In this document: positions 21,421-33,490 of the stretch, piece by piece
Layout of the letters: the number at the start of each line of letters is the position of its first letter
Numbering within the stretch: position 1 is the stretch's first letter
Position numbers and translations under genes: made by a program
Source: Physcomitrium patens
Taxonomy: Eukaryota; Streptophyta; Bryopsida; Funariales; Funariaceae
Assembly (NCBI RefSeq): GCF_000002425.4
Contig: NC_037270.1
Coordinates: 15,523,178-15,587,177 of the forward strand
Direction: 5' to 3'
DNA length: 64,000 nucleotides
The notes under the pieces: generated by a model
Seen by the model: only the letters and a program-made list of their open reading frames with translations
What the model was told of the DNA's origin: nothing
The model's database searches: none

Positions 21421-21794
21421 GCATCTTCACATTTCATACTATTACACAAAGACAATGGATCAATAAGAAGATAAACATTTGCATGTTCTTCACTTACTTG
21501 AGGAAAGATGTGATCTTTCTACCATTTGCCATGTTGCCTTTTTTCTCTCAAAGGATATCTTCTTTCACTTGTAAAAGAAAATTCACCTTGTTGTACTCTA
21601 TATTTATTTCTAACCTTCTTCTCTCTTAAATCTTGTTGTTTCTCACTCAATGATTGGTACTCTTCATCATTATCATCAAACTAATCTTTAACATCTTCAT
21701 TTCTTTCATTGCTGGTCCTAGCAATTGTAGGAGCCTTCTTCTTTTCAACCTTCTTTGGCTTTTCATCTTCATCATCTTCATTGTCTTCATCTTC

Positions 21795-22456
21795 TTATTT
21801 CTTTACTGAATTCAAAGATGTGTCCACAAACATACCATTACTCCCACTTCGACACATCTCCAAGTACTCACAAGCACTTTTGTGCTCCAAAAACTCAACA
21901 TCACGATTTTTGATGATCTTCTTGTTTTCCAAGCACATTAACTTATATATCTTAGTACCTTCACAATAACCAAGAAACACACACTTTGTACCTTTTGCAT
22001 CAAGTTTGGACCTCATACAATCTGATGTTTTTGCATATGCAATGCAACCAAAGGTTCTTATATGGAAAATACAAGGTTGTTTTCTACTATAAGCTTCTTG
22101 TGGTGTCATTAATGCAAGAGCATTTATTGGACACCTATTTCTTGTATATACTGCATTCACCATAGCTTCTGTCCAAAATTCATAGCCAAGGTTTTGAGCA
22201 TGAAACAAGCTCCTTGTTATTTTTACAATGGTTCGATTTACCCTTTCAACAACACCATTTTGTTGTGGAGTATATGGAATTGTGGTTTGTCTAGTAATTC
22301 TTTTATTCTTCAAATAAACATTAAATTGCTTTTACATGTACTCACCTCTATTGTCTCTACACAGCATCTTGATCTTGCATTCACTTTGTTTCTCAACAAG
22401 TGCTTTAAATTTCTTAAACCTCCAAAAGCATTCACTCTTTGCTTTAAGACTGTAGA
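21795..22456 (-). pseudogene. copia integrase core, C-terminal part (inverted)
   Basis: On the minus strand, LKAKSECFWRFKKFKALVEK leads into CRDNRGEYM (second catalytic Asp region, normally SDNGGEY) and TIPYTPQQNGVVERVNRTIV with the catalytic Glu in VVERVN. PINALALMTPQEAYSRKQPC and TFGCIAYAKT are typical copia integrase C-terminal text. The first ~45 codons of the core are missing, because the element is cut at 22457 by an alpha LTR. The plus half stops at the equivalent point on the other side. Confidence 0.85.
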
Positions 22457-23006
22457 TGTCATAGACATATATTTATTGTAATTATTCTTTATATGATATG
22501 AATAATTAAAAATAAATTAATTTCATAATATCTTTTAGAAAAGCTTCCTAGAAGCTTCATAGACACTGCTTTGACTTTGCATGTGTTTATACTTAATTAA
22601 TAGGTTGAAAACTTGGTCAACAAATTAACCACATGCCACACATGTTGGTAGCTTGCAGAATAAGCTAACTATGTGGCGCCTACATAGAAAACTTGCCTTG
22701 CAAGTTAAGATATGTGTTGTTCAAAGTTAGCACATTTTTGGAGGTCCTATAGAACGTTGCCACGTAGCTTTTAGGTAGATAGTATATATAGAGACAAGAA
22801 TGAAGCCTTCTTCACTCTTGTCAATTCTTTTCTTGCTTCTAGTCTAGTTTCAAGGGTATCTAGTTTTCTTGTCTTTTGGCAATAGCCATTCCAATTTCTT
22901 TTTTAATATATATATATATATATATTTAGTTATTTCCATTTTGTCATCTTTCTTTGAGAAAAGTCTTACTTGTTTATTCGTTTTTATCAAGTTTTTATCC
23001 TTGACA
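22457..23006 (+). repeat. 5' LTR of element D (alpha family)
   Basis: 550 bp, TGTCATAGACATATATTT to TATCCTTGACA. It contains GAAGCTTC pairs at about 22545-22560, TATATATAGAGACAAG at 22785-22800 and an (AT) run at 22905-22925. The PBS-like ATATCAGAGC sits 22 bp inside. Confidence 0.85.
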
Positions 23007-23182
23007 GATTGAGAAGAGTGCACTTACAATATCAGAGCTTTGTCTAATCTTGATTAAGAGTGAATTATCTCATTTTTTTGATAAGACATAAGCATATTAG
23101 AAGTTGCGGATTATCCTCTTCTAAATTGATATTGTTCTTAGTATTTTTTTTGTTCTCAAGTCATCTCTTTTATTTGTCTTGA

Positions 23183-24180
23183 GTGATATTAGACATTTTT
23201 TCTTTTCTAAGTGTTATTAAGGCAAAACTTGCTGAAATGAAGAGTGCAATGGCACAAATTCAAGAACAATTGAAGGAGTTAATGCTTACGATGCATCAAC
23301 TCAATTTACCACTACAAGGAATAATAAGATTGGTAAGAAGTGAAGATATAAAAATGATTGGAGCTGCCTCAACATCTGCGCCAAATTGTGTTCCTTCTCC
23401 TATGGTAGAACACCCTTTCAGTATTAGAGAACCAAAAATTATTCTACCTGAGAAGTTTGATGGCACCAGATCAAAGTTTAGAAGATTTATCAATCAAGTA
23501 CAACTCGTGATTGAACTTCAATCCCAAAGCTATCCAACTCTAGGATCACAAGTTAGATTCATTTGTACGCTTCTTTCAAGTTTAACATTATCATGATTTT
23601 CATCTTTTTTTGAATGACGAGATCCAATATTGGATAATCTAGAGGCTTTTTTGGTAGAATTTCAATCCATACAGGAAAAACATGATGCAATTCATGTTGC
23701 AACCAACAAGATCCATATTTTGTCACAAGACAATCGATCAGTAACATTGTATGCTTTATAGTTTTGACAACTTGCAATTGATATCAAGTGGGATGATGCT
23801 GCACTTGTTAGCCAATTTTTCTACAGATTACAATATGACGTAAAAAAATTAATGCTCAACTTACCTGATCCTCAAACATTGAGTCAAGCAATTGACTTTG
23901 TTATGAAGTGTGACAATCGTCTTTTTGAATTTCGATCTAAAAACCATACAAGTGGACCTCAACGTCATTATAATTTAATGGCAACACCGACATGTCTTCA
24001 ACACATACATTCAAAAGTAGAGGATATGCAAATTAATGCAATACATTTAAAACCTCTTATTGAGCAAAAAAAGACTTGTCATCAATAGGAAAGATTATGC
24101 TTATATTGTGGAGAACCTAAGCACACTACTCAACATTGCCCAAAGAAGTAACACAACTATAAAATAAGAAGTACAGCTAT
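23183..24180 (+). pseudogene. gag pseudogene of element D
   Basis: The best-preserved alpha Gag. KLAEMKSAMAQIQEQLKELM (coiled-coil-like N-terminus), LPEKFDGTRSKFRRFINQV (core), DIKWDDAALVSQFFYRL and LPDPQTLSQAIDFVMKCDNR follow in one frame with a handful of stops. Near 24090-24140 the zinc knuckle CLYCGEPKHTTQHC is intact (C-x2-C-x4-H-x4-C). It is the useful reference for showing that the stop at 13596 in element C replaced a Trp. Confidence 0.85.
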
Positions 24181-24339
24181 CAAAAAAGATAGTATGTTGG
24201 AAAACGAGATTTGTATCAAGGTTATATGATATTTGATATTACAATGGCACATCTTAAATTTATACTTGTTAAGTAAAATTTGATGCAAATAATATTTTTA
24301 AAAATTTCTAATGCATAGAATATTTTTTGTATTACAAAG

Positions 24340-26661
24340 TGATTCCAATATAAGAGGCATTTGTTTTACAAATTGTTATAGTCATTTGAAGCCACATTAT
24401 AGTATGAAGATTAAATTACTTCATCTTTGTTTATTAGGTTTTATGGCATGTTCAAATACAAACATATTAACTTCAATTGTATAACAATCAAATCAACTAA
24501 AGTGGTTAAAACTTTATTTCTTTGAATTAGAGAGTATATAAATATTAAAATATAATATTAAAATTATTTTACATCTCATAAACTAAAATTATATAAGAAA
24601 TTTGGTTGTATTAGAGATAATTGGCTTGACAAGTCTAACATTATTTTCATTTGATGGATCAAGTATGAAGTTTTTAAAAACTTTGAGTCTAAATTATTAT
24701 TCTCAACTTAAAACTTTTAACATTTATAAAGGAAGAAATATGGTTTTAGATACTTTTAATACAAGAGGATGTTTGAAACTAAAAGATGTTACAAACATAA
24801 TATCTACCATAAAGACATTGAGGTATTTGGATTTAAAAAATTATGAAGTTATAGACATAATAGGTCATAAAGTGCACTTAGAATAATCTTTGATCTCAAT
24901 AAACTTGACAAATTGCTTTAATCTACAAAAAAATATACATTGATGGTATGACAAACTTGAAGGTATTAAGGTTGAAAGAGTGTAAGAACTTGGAAGACAT
25001 GCCTATGGAATTGAAGCATCTCTCATCTTTGCAAATAATATCATTGAAAAATTGTAAAAGGATGAAGTTTGAAGGTGATAGCTTTAATCCATTTACATCT
25101 TTAACATACTTGAATTTGAGTAATTGTATTGAAGAGGAGACTATTGAATATGGATTTATCAATCTTATATTTCTTGAGATTTTATATTTAAAATTATACC
25201 AATTTAAAGAAGATTCATGCCACATTTGATGGTATGACTATCTTGAAGGTATTGTCATTTGAAAGGTGTGAGAACTTAGAAGACATGCCTACAGGATTGA
25301 ATCATCTCTCATCTTTGCAAAAAATATCATTTGAAAATTATAAAAAGATGAAAATTGAAGGTGATAGCTTTTATGCATTTACATCCTTGACATACTTGAA
25401 TTTGAGTTTTTGTATTAAAATAGAGATAATTGATTATGGATTTACTAATCTTGTATCTCTTGAGAGATTGTCATTTAAAGATTGTACCAATTTGAAGAAG
25501 ATTCATTTCACATCTGATGATAAGACAAACTTGAAGGTATTTTTATTTGAAGGATGTGAGGACTCGGAAGACATGCTTATGGAATTGAAGCATCTCACAT
25601 CATTACAAGTGATATCATTGAGTGTAATGTTATCACTTGTAATGCATTAACATCTTTAATATTGTTAAATTTAAGTAGTTGTATTAAATTAGAGACAATT
25701 GACAATGGATTTACCATCCTTGTATCTCTTGAATTTTTTATTTTTAAAGATTTTACAAATTTGAAAGAGATTCATGCCACATTTAATAGTATGACAAAGT
25801 TATAGGTATTATGGTTAGAAGGATGTAAGAACTTGGAAGACATGCCTATGGGATTGAATCATCTCTCATCTTTCTAAGAAATATCATTTAAAAATTGTAA
25901 AAAGATGAAGATTAAAGATAATAGCTTTAATGGATTTAAATCTTTGACATACTTGAATTTGAGCAGTTGTATTAAAGTGGAGATAATTGACAATGGATTC
26001 ATCAATCTTGTATCTCTTGAGAAATTATTATTTAAAGATTGTAGAAATTTGAAGGAAATTCATGCCACATTTGCTAGTATGACAAATTTGAAGGTATTAA
26101 GATTGAGGGATGTAAGAACTTAAAAGACTTGGTTATGGGATTGAAGCATCTTTCATCTTTGTAAGTAATATCATTGAAAAATTGTAAACAAATGAAGATT
26201 GAAGGTAACAGCTTCAATGAATTTATATCTTTAATATACTTGAATTTGAGTAGTGTTAAGGTGGAAATAATTGACTATGGATTTACTAACCTTGTATCTT
26301 TTGAGAGATTGATAATTTTTAATTTGAAGGAGATTCCTTTCATATTTGATGGTATGATAAACTTAGAGATATTGTGGTTGGAAGGATGTGAAAACTTCCA
26401 AGACATGCCTATGAGATTAAATCATCTTTCATCTTTGCAAGAAATATCATTTGTAAATTGTAAAAGGATGAAGATTGAAGGTGATAGCTTTAAGACATTT
26501 ACATCTTTAACATACTTGAATTTGAGTAATTGTATTGAAGTGGAGACCATTAACTATGGATTTACCAATCTTGTATTTCTTGAGATTTATTATTTTATAA
26601 ATTGTACCAATTTGAAGAAGTTTCATGCCACATTTGATAGTATGAGAAATTTGAACAAGTA
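24340..26661 (+). pseudogene. NLR-type leucine-rich-repeat pseudogene, plus-strand cluster
   Basis: Decayed leucine-rich repeats of the plant resistance-protein type (probable ligand or autoinhibition surface). From about 24600 to 24940 the LRRs are irregular. From 24943 a ~287-bp module of four LRRs (about 95 residues) is repeated in tandem. Module starts lie near 24943, 25231, 25518, 25786, 26074, 26349 and 26636. Each reads roughly MTNLKVLxLEGCENLEDMP, LKHLSSLQxISLKNCKxMK, EGDSFxAFTSLTYLNLS and TNLVSLERLxFKDCTNLKKIH. Stops and small indels break every module, and no TIR, NB-ARC or start region is present, so this is a fragment. C-x-N motifs at LRR ends resemble TIR-NBS-LRR proteins. Confidence 0.82.
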
Positions 26662-26663
26662 TA

Positions 26664-26707
26664 CTTGATTGATAAATCCATTGTCAATTGTCTCTACTTT
26701 AACACAA
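26664..26707 (-). pseudogene. LRR fragment in reverse orientation
   Basis: Read in reverse, TAGAGACAATTGACAATGG encodes the VETIDNGF words of the LRR module. This flips strand directly after the plus-strand cluster and directly before the left arm of the large inverted repeat. Confidence 0.65.
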
Positions 26708-26774
26708 TTTCTTAGATACTTACAAAATACAACTTTACTTTCCATAACCAAGTGCCTAGTGAATTTTCAAGCAA

Positions 26775-27036
26775 ACTTCATTTAATACATCAGCATATAT
26801 ATAGGAAACTTGCCTTGTAAGTTAAAATACATGTCTTGCAAATTCAACATCTTTTAAAGGTCCTATAGAATGTTGCCATATAGCTCTTTATTTAGATAGT
26901 ATATATAGAGGTAAGAATAAAGTTTTTTTTATTCTTATTAATTCTATTTTATATATATATATATATCATTTTATTATATCTCCTTGATACTTATTTCACT
27001 TGTTTACTTATCTTCTTTAAATTTTTGTCATTGACA
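26775..27036 (+). mobile_element. 3' part of an alpha LTR inside the left arm
   Basis: AGGAAACTTGCCTTGTAAG, GTCCTATAGAATGTTGCC, AGTATATATAGAGG and the terminal GTCATTGACA match the LTR family in order. The partner in the right arm is at 32770-32925, so the LTR fragment predates the inverted duplication. Confidence 0.75.
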
Positions 27037-27477
27037 ATATGTAGAATACAACTAATTTAGTATAAAATCTTAACATTCAAAGATACTCTTTTTTTCTTTA
27101 GATATAAATAATAATATCAATATTTATTTGAAAATAAATAAATATAATTTAGAATATCATATTTATTTATTTTCAAATTATATTTATTTATTTTCAAATT
27201 ATTTAGAAATAAAATTAAAATTAAAAAATAAAAAAAATATATAAAGTAAAAAAATTATAAGAATTAAAAAATTTATTATAAGTATTTATTTTTGAAGATT
27301 TAAACAAAAAAAAAATCTCAATTCTAACATATTTTAAAGTTTTTAGGTTTGTATAGCTTATTAATGTATATGGAAAAAATTAAGAAATTATAAAAATTTG
27401 AACTTCCAAATAATAAGTAATTTAAATAATATATTAAGATTTTAATAGTTAATTTTAAAGAAAAAATTACATCAAAG

Positions 27478-27570
27478 ACTTCACTCTTATCTGTTGGCCT
27501 CTGGTGTAGAGATCTCTAATTCTTGTTCATGTAACAGTCGACATCTCTGTCATGCTAACCTATATGTTGT
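27478..27570. other. Insertion of ~90 bp present only in the left arm
   Basis: The arms align as ATTACATCAAAG on one side and TTAGATTAAATAATG on the other. Between them the left arm alone holds CTTCACTCTTATCTGTTGG ... ACCTATATGTTG. It is richer in GC than the arm. It has no terminal repeats that I can see and no recognised coding content. It could be an insertion in the left arm or a deletion from the right. Confidence 0.55.
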
Positions 27571-28623
27571 TAGATTAAATAATGTGAAAATTACTCAAAT
27601 TTATAAATTCTTACAAATAGTTATACATCTACTTTATATAAAATATTATATATTAAGATTTAAGATTAAAATTTAATCATGATTTAATTAGTATTGGTGA
27701 GATTTAATTAGATTAATTTAGGATTTATTAAGATTCTTGGTTAATTACCAAATATAACATTATCTTACACATTCAAGTACCTTGTGCATTCTCAAATAAG
27801 AAAATATGTAATACAAAATTATTCCAACCTCTCATCTACTTATCAACTTTTATTCTTGTTGCAACTTCTGCAGATGCAACAAATCTTCAATCTACTTCCA
27901 TACTCCTATGACAACTACTAGTGCCATAGCAACCTCTTATACTACACTAGTGTCAATTCCAAATTCCATCACAAGTCTCTGATTTCCTATTCCACTCCCT
28001 TAGTAACTCTAAGTTCTATTAACTCTAATTTCTATTAACTCTAAGTCATGTCAATTAAATTAAGTTTTTTACATTACATATTATATCCAATTATTACTTT
28101 CTAAAATAATCTTGGACTTAGTGTGACTTATAATTTGATTATTAATAGACCACCTTATTATATTACAAATAATATTTTTACAATTATATTTCTATTATTA
28201 AAACTTTAAAATTAAAAATTAAAAATTAGAAGTAATTTTTTAAAAAAATATCATATATTTTTAATATTTTTATATCAAAATTTATAACCTAATTTATAAT
28301 TAATCTTAGTAAATAAAAAAATATTTTAATATATAATACATTAATAATATTATTTTTGTATTAATTTATAAATTTATAAATATTATTGTAGAATTCATAT
28401 TGTATATTTTTTTATAATAAATACATATATTTATTATTCAAATAATTTTACAAATATAATTTATTATTTAATGCATTATTATAAGTTTAGATTTATTTCA
28501 ATTAAATTTTAATATAGATACACTTTTAAATTATATTTTGATTTGAAATTTAATTTTTATAATATTCTTATGCAAAATAATCTACAAAATGCAATACATA
28601 TGATATTTAATGTTACTATGAAT

Positions 28624-29847
28624 TTAGGTATTAAGAAGCAAGTAGATTTTTTTCTAATAGTGATAATATTTAGACTTGTTGACTTGTTTGATAAGTAATA
28701 CTAAAAAATTTGATAATTATTTTTATAAATAATTAATTTATCAAATTTTGCCATTAAAATTAAGATTTTTGAAATATTATTTTAAGAAGAATCTATTTTT
28801 TTATGAGAAATTATTTTAAATAATAATATCATTTTTAAACACATATTTTTAACTATATTGCTATTACCTCCATCAATATTGTTACTACCTCTACAATGTT
28901 TATTACTACTACTCAACCTTCTATTCTTGACATGCCAAATTTATTCAAAACATGTCAAATCAATACAATTTTCTCAATCAAATAACTAATCAACTATTTG
29001 ATTGAATAAAAATTTTGGTTAGGAAAAAAAAAGTAAATAAATATATAAAATAAATGGCAAGTAGTGGTAGTTGTAGCAAATATTGCAATGTCAAAAGCAA
29101 TGCTATATTAAATCTTATAAAATCTTTTGAAAATATAATTTTATCTACATTATATTTCAAATTACAAAACATATCACTTAATGTTAATATTATTAAAACT
29201 ACATAACTATTGAAAATGTATAAAAAAAATAAAATTTTTGTCTACTAATAATTACTATTAAAAACCATAAAATTCTAAGTACATCAAAAATATTAAAATT
29301 CTTAACAATAATCTTTAAACTTACTTATTAAATAATTAATTTGATAAAAAATATTCTAAAAAAAAATAAGACCTCATACTTAAAGTTATGAAATTTAGGC
29401 TGTTATACACTAAAATTATAAAATCTTTAAGTGTGTCATAGCATGAGTCATGACATGATTCTTTAATAAATAAGTAAAATATTTAATAAATTAACTCTTT
29501 AGTGATACAAGATTAATTAAGCCATTTTATATTCTTACCACTGATTTAGAATCACTTTAGTTTCAATATATATAATATTTTAATATACTAAATACATTAT
29601 CTATGATCTTAATCTAAAATTATTATATTAATGATAATGACTAAAATACGAAAATTAACTAGAATCCTAATTCAAAATTTTCTAAAAATGATATAATATA
29701 CAAATATATTATCACTTATATTGTATTAATAAATTTCTAAATCATAAATAAAATAATAAAAAATACCTGTATCTAAAGTTATCAAAGATAAAGAAGATCT
29801 ATTGTGGAGTATCAACATTAGAATACAACTATTCAAATCCAATATTA
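28624..29847. other. AT-rich spacer, no gene recognised
   Basis: Very AT-rich sequence forming part of the loop between the inverted arms. No repeat partner elsewhere in the window was noticed, and there are only short unsupported open frames (for example 28990-29172 on the minus strand). Confidence 0.45.
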
Positions 29848-31314
29848 TCAAAGATGTACATGCATTAAAACTATCACCTTTAATAATATCTTTGCACAAT
29901 TTTCAAATGATATTTCTTGCAATGATGAGAGATGATTCAATCCAATAGGCATATCTTCAAAATTCTCACACCCTTTAAAAGATAATACCTTCAAGTTTAT
30001 CATGCCATCAAATATAGCATGAATCTTCTTCAAGTTAATACAATCTTTAAAATTCAAAATCTCAAGAGATACAAAATTGGTAAATCTATTGTCAATTTTC
30101 TCCAATTTAACACAACCACTCAATGTCAAGGACAAAGACTCGATGAGGGAAAATATACACAAAAAGGCTATCTCGATATAATAAGTCAAAATATAAACAA
30201 GTAGGTATATTAAAAGGAAACTGGAATGGCTATTGCCAAAAGACAAGAAACTAAAGACTCTTGAACCTGGACTAGAAGCAAGAAAGGAGTTGACAAGAGT
30301 GAAGAAGCCTTCACTCTTGTCTCTATATATACTATCTAACTAAGGGCTACGTGGCGACGTTCTATAGGACCTCCAATATGTGTTGACTTTGTAGGACACA
30401 TGCCTTGACTTACAAGGCAAGTTTTTCTACGTGTGGGCCAGATAGTTAGCTTGATCTTCAAGCTAACAACATGTGTGGCACATGGCCAACTTGTTGACCA
30501 CGTTTCTAATCCAAAAAGCCAATTAAAGACACCTATGAAGTCAAAGCAGCATCTAGGAAGTTCTAGGAAGCTTTTATATTAAATATTATAGAATTAACTT
30601 ACTTTTATCTACTTTTACTTACTTCTTCTTATTTCTATATGTAATTATTAGCTTACATGATTATGGCCTTGACACTCAAATCCAACAATGTCAAAAATGT
30701 AAATGCATTAAAGCTATAACCTTCAATCTTCATCTTTTTATGATTTCTCAATGATATCACTTGCAATGATGAAAGATGCTTCAATCCTATAGGCATGTCT
30801 TCTAAGTTCTCACATCCTTCTAACCACAATGCCTTCAAGTTTGCTATACCATCAAATGTGGTATGAATCTTCTTCAAATTGATATAATTAAAAAAAACAA
30901 TCTTTCAAAAGATATAAGATTGGTAAATCCATAGTCAATTGTCTCCACTTTAACACAACCACTAAAGTTCAAGTATGTCAAGGATGTAAATACATTAAAG
31001 CTATTACCTTCAATCTTCATTTGTTTATAATTTTTTAATGATATCACTTGTAATGATGAGAGATGTTTCAAAGCCATTGCTATGTCTTCTAAGTTCTCAC
31101 ATCCTTCTAACTACAATACCTTCAAGTTTGTCATAAAATCAAATATAGCATGAATCTTCTTCAAATTAGTACAATCTGTAAAAAAATAATTCCTCAAAAA
31201 ATACAAGATTGGTAAATCTATAGTCAATTGTCTCTACTTCAACACAACCACTCAAATTCAAAATTATCAAAGATATAAATGCATTAAAGCTATCACCTTT
31301 AATCTTCATTTTTT
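29848..31314 (-). pseudogene. NLR-type LRR pseudogene, minus-strand cluster
   Basis: Same four-LRR module as the cluster at 24943-26661, on the opposite strand. Open pieces are 29848-30123 (VKLEKIDNRFTNFVSLEILN), 30675-30877 (KKIHTTFDGIANLKALWLEG), 30874-31077 and 31166-31314. Fusing the text on either side of the solo LTR (30124-30674) restores a continuous LRR, which shows that the LTR is a later insertion. Stops and indels occur in each module, and no other NLR domain is visible. It could base-pair with the plus-strand cluster in a long transcript. Confidence 0.8.
30124..30674 (-). mobile_element. Solo LTR (alpha family) with TSD CTCAA
   Basis: 551 bp, starting TGTCAAGGACAAAGAC and ending GGCCTTGACA (the LTR in reverse). 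The 5-mer CTCAA is at 30119-30123 and again at 30675-30679. It sits inside an LRR module. Origin by LTR-LTR recombination of a full element is the standard explanation. Confidence 0.92.
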
Positions 31315-32625
31315 TCATAGTAATATCAAATATCATATGTATTGCATTTTGTAGATTATTTTGCATAAGAATATTAAAAAAATTAAAGTTCAAATCAAAA
31401 TATAATTTAAAAGTGTATCTATATTAAAATTTAATTGAAATAAATCTAAACTTATAATAATGCATTAAATAATAAATTATATTTGTAAAATTATTTGAAT
31501 AATAAATATATGTATTTATTATAAAAAAATATACAATATGAATTCTACAATAATATTTATAAATTTATAACTTAATACAAAAATAATATTATTAATGTAT
31601 TATATATTAAAATATTTTTTTTATTTACTAAGATTAATTATAAATTAAGTTATAAATTTTGATATAAAAATATTAAAAATATATGATATTTTTTTAAAAA
31701 ATTACTTCTAATTTTTAATTTTTAATTTTAAAGTTTTAATAATAGAAATATAATTGTAAAAATATTATTTGTAATATAATAAGGTGGTCTATTAATAATC
31801 AAATTATAAGTCACACTAAGTCCAAGATTATTTTAGAAAGTAATAATTGGATAAAGTATGTAATGTAAAAAACTTAATTTAATTGACATGACTTAGAGTT
31901 AATAGAACTTAGAGTTACTAAGGGAGTGGAATAGGAAATCAGAGACTTGTGATGGAATTTGGAATTGCCACTAGTGTAGTATAAGAGGTTGCAATGGCAC
32001 TAGTAGTTGTCATAGGAGTATGGAAGTAGATTGAAGATTTGTTGCATCTGCAGAAGTTGCAACAAGAATAAAAGTTGATAAGTAGATGAGAGGTTGCAAT
32101 AATTTTGTATTACATATTTTCTTGTTTGAGAATGCACAAGGTACTTGAGTATATAAGACAATGTTATATTTGGTAATTAACCAAGAATCTTAATAAATCT
32201 TAAATTAATCTAATTAAATCTCATTAATACTAATTAAATCATGGTTAAATTTTAATCTTAAATCTTAGTATATAATATTTTATATAAAGTAGATGTATAA
32301 CTATTTGTAAGAATTTATAAATTTGAGTGATTTTTACATTATTTAATCTTACTTTGATGTAATTTTTTCTTTATAATTAACTATTAAAATCTTAATATAT
32401 TATTTAAATTACTTATTATTTAGAAGTTCAAATTTTTATAATTTCTTAATTTTTTCCATATACATTAATAAGCCATACAAACTTAAAAACTTTAAAATAT
32501 GTTAGAATTGAGATTTATTTTTTGTTTAAATCTTCAAAAATAAATACCTATAATAAAATTATCAATTCTTATAATTTTTTTACTTTATATATTTTTTCGT
32601 TTTTTAATTTTAATTTTATTTTTAA

Positions 32626-32675
<50 letters not shown>

Positions 32676-33006
32676 CAAATAAATATTATTATTATTAATT
32701 AAATCTAAAGAAAAAAAGAGTATCTTTGAATGTTAAGATTTTATACTAAATTAGTTGTATTCTACATATTGTCAATGACAAAAATTTAAGGAAGATAGGT
32801 AAACAAGTGAAATAAGTATCAAAGAAATATGATAAAATGATATATATATAATAAAATTGATAAGAATAAAAAAAGAGCTTCACTCTTACATGTATCAAGG
32901 CAAGTTTTCTATATGTATGTTGTTGTATTACATGAATTTTACTTGAAAATGTACCAGGCACTTGGTTATGGAAGATAAAGTTGTATTTTGTAAGTATTTA
33001 AGAAAC
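31315..33006 (-). repeat. Large inverted repeat, right arm
   Basis: Reverse complement of the left arm (26708-28623). It contains an expanded (AT) microsatellite at about 32624-32671 where the left arm has a short AT run, and a partial alpha LTR at 32770-32925. The inner end abuts minus-strand LRR sequence, and the outer end stops at AAGTATTTAAGAAACC. Confidence 0.85.
32770..32925 (-). mobile_element. Alpha LTR fragment inside the right arm
   Basis: TGTCAATGACAAAAATTTAAGG is the reversed LTR end. CTTCACTCTTA and CAAGGCAAGTTTTCTATATG follow after an internal deletion. It corresponds to 26775-27036 in the left arm. Confidence 0.7.
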
Positions 33007-33139
33007 CTTAATAAGTTCCAACTATCTAAATATATAGTAATTAGAATTTTAATGCAAAAGACTTGAAGCCAATATAAGTGCTAAAAACACTTTTCTTATT
33101 GATTTCAAGCAAGGACAAATTTAAATTGCTTTTTTACTT

Positions 33140-33459
33140 TTATCTCATTAAAAAAGTTGACACAATACAAGATTGATGTAGAGACAAAATTTGTCTTCAA
33201 AGCTTCAAATGCTGCTTTTTTATTTTTGATTCTATTCAAGTTTGTCTTTATAAGTCAAATATATAAATACAGCTACAACTTAAAAATAATTCTTGATAAA
33301 GATCTAATAATAATTCATAAATTTTATAAGCATCAAATATCTTTTATTATTTTTTAGACCTTCCAATCCATGATAGTTTGAACTTTCTTAAGATCCATCA
33401 TGAATCCATCATTTGAAATGATATATTCTAACAAATCAACTTGAGTAATATGACATATA

Positions 33460-33490
<31 letters not shown>

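Larger units (their letters stand above)
22457..24225 (+). mobile_element. Element D: 5' end of an alpha-family Ty3 element (LTR, PBS, gag)
   Basis: LTR (22457-23006), leader with ATATCAGAGC at 23029-23038, and gag to about 24180. Beyond 24225 the sequence changes to LRR-type sequence, so pol and the 3' LTR are gone. The left LTR edge abuts copia integrase sequence. Confidence 0.82.
26708..28623 (+). repeat. Large inverted repeat, left arm
   Basis: Reverse complement of 31315-33006, collinear over the whole length. Sampled stretches (for example 27840-28060 against 31860-32100) differ at only a few bases. The left arm is longer because it has a 90-bp insertion at about 27478-27570, a 20-bp tandem duplication near 28020 and more of the LTR fragment at 26775-27036. 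No coding domain is recognised. Confidence 0.85.

Noticed and set aside
24602-26668. The LRR open frames as a functional NLR resistance gene
   Set aside because: Every module is broken by stops or indels, and there is no TIR, coiled-coil or NB-ARC region on either side.
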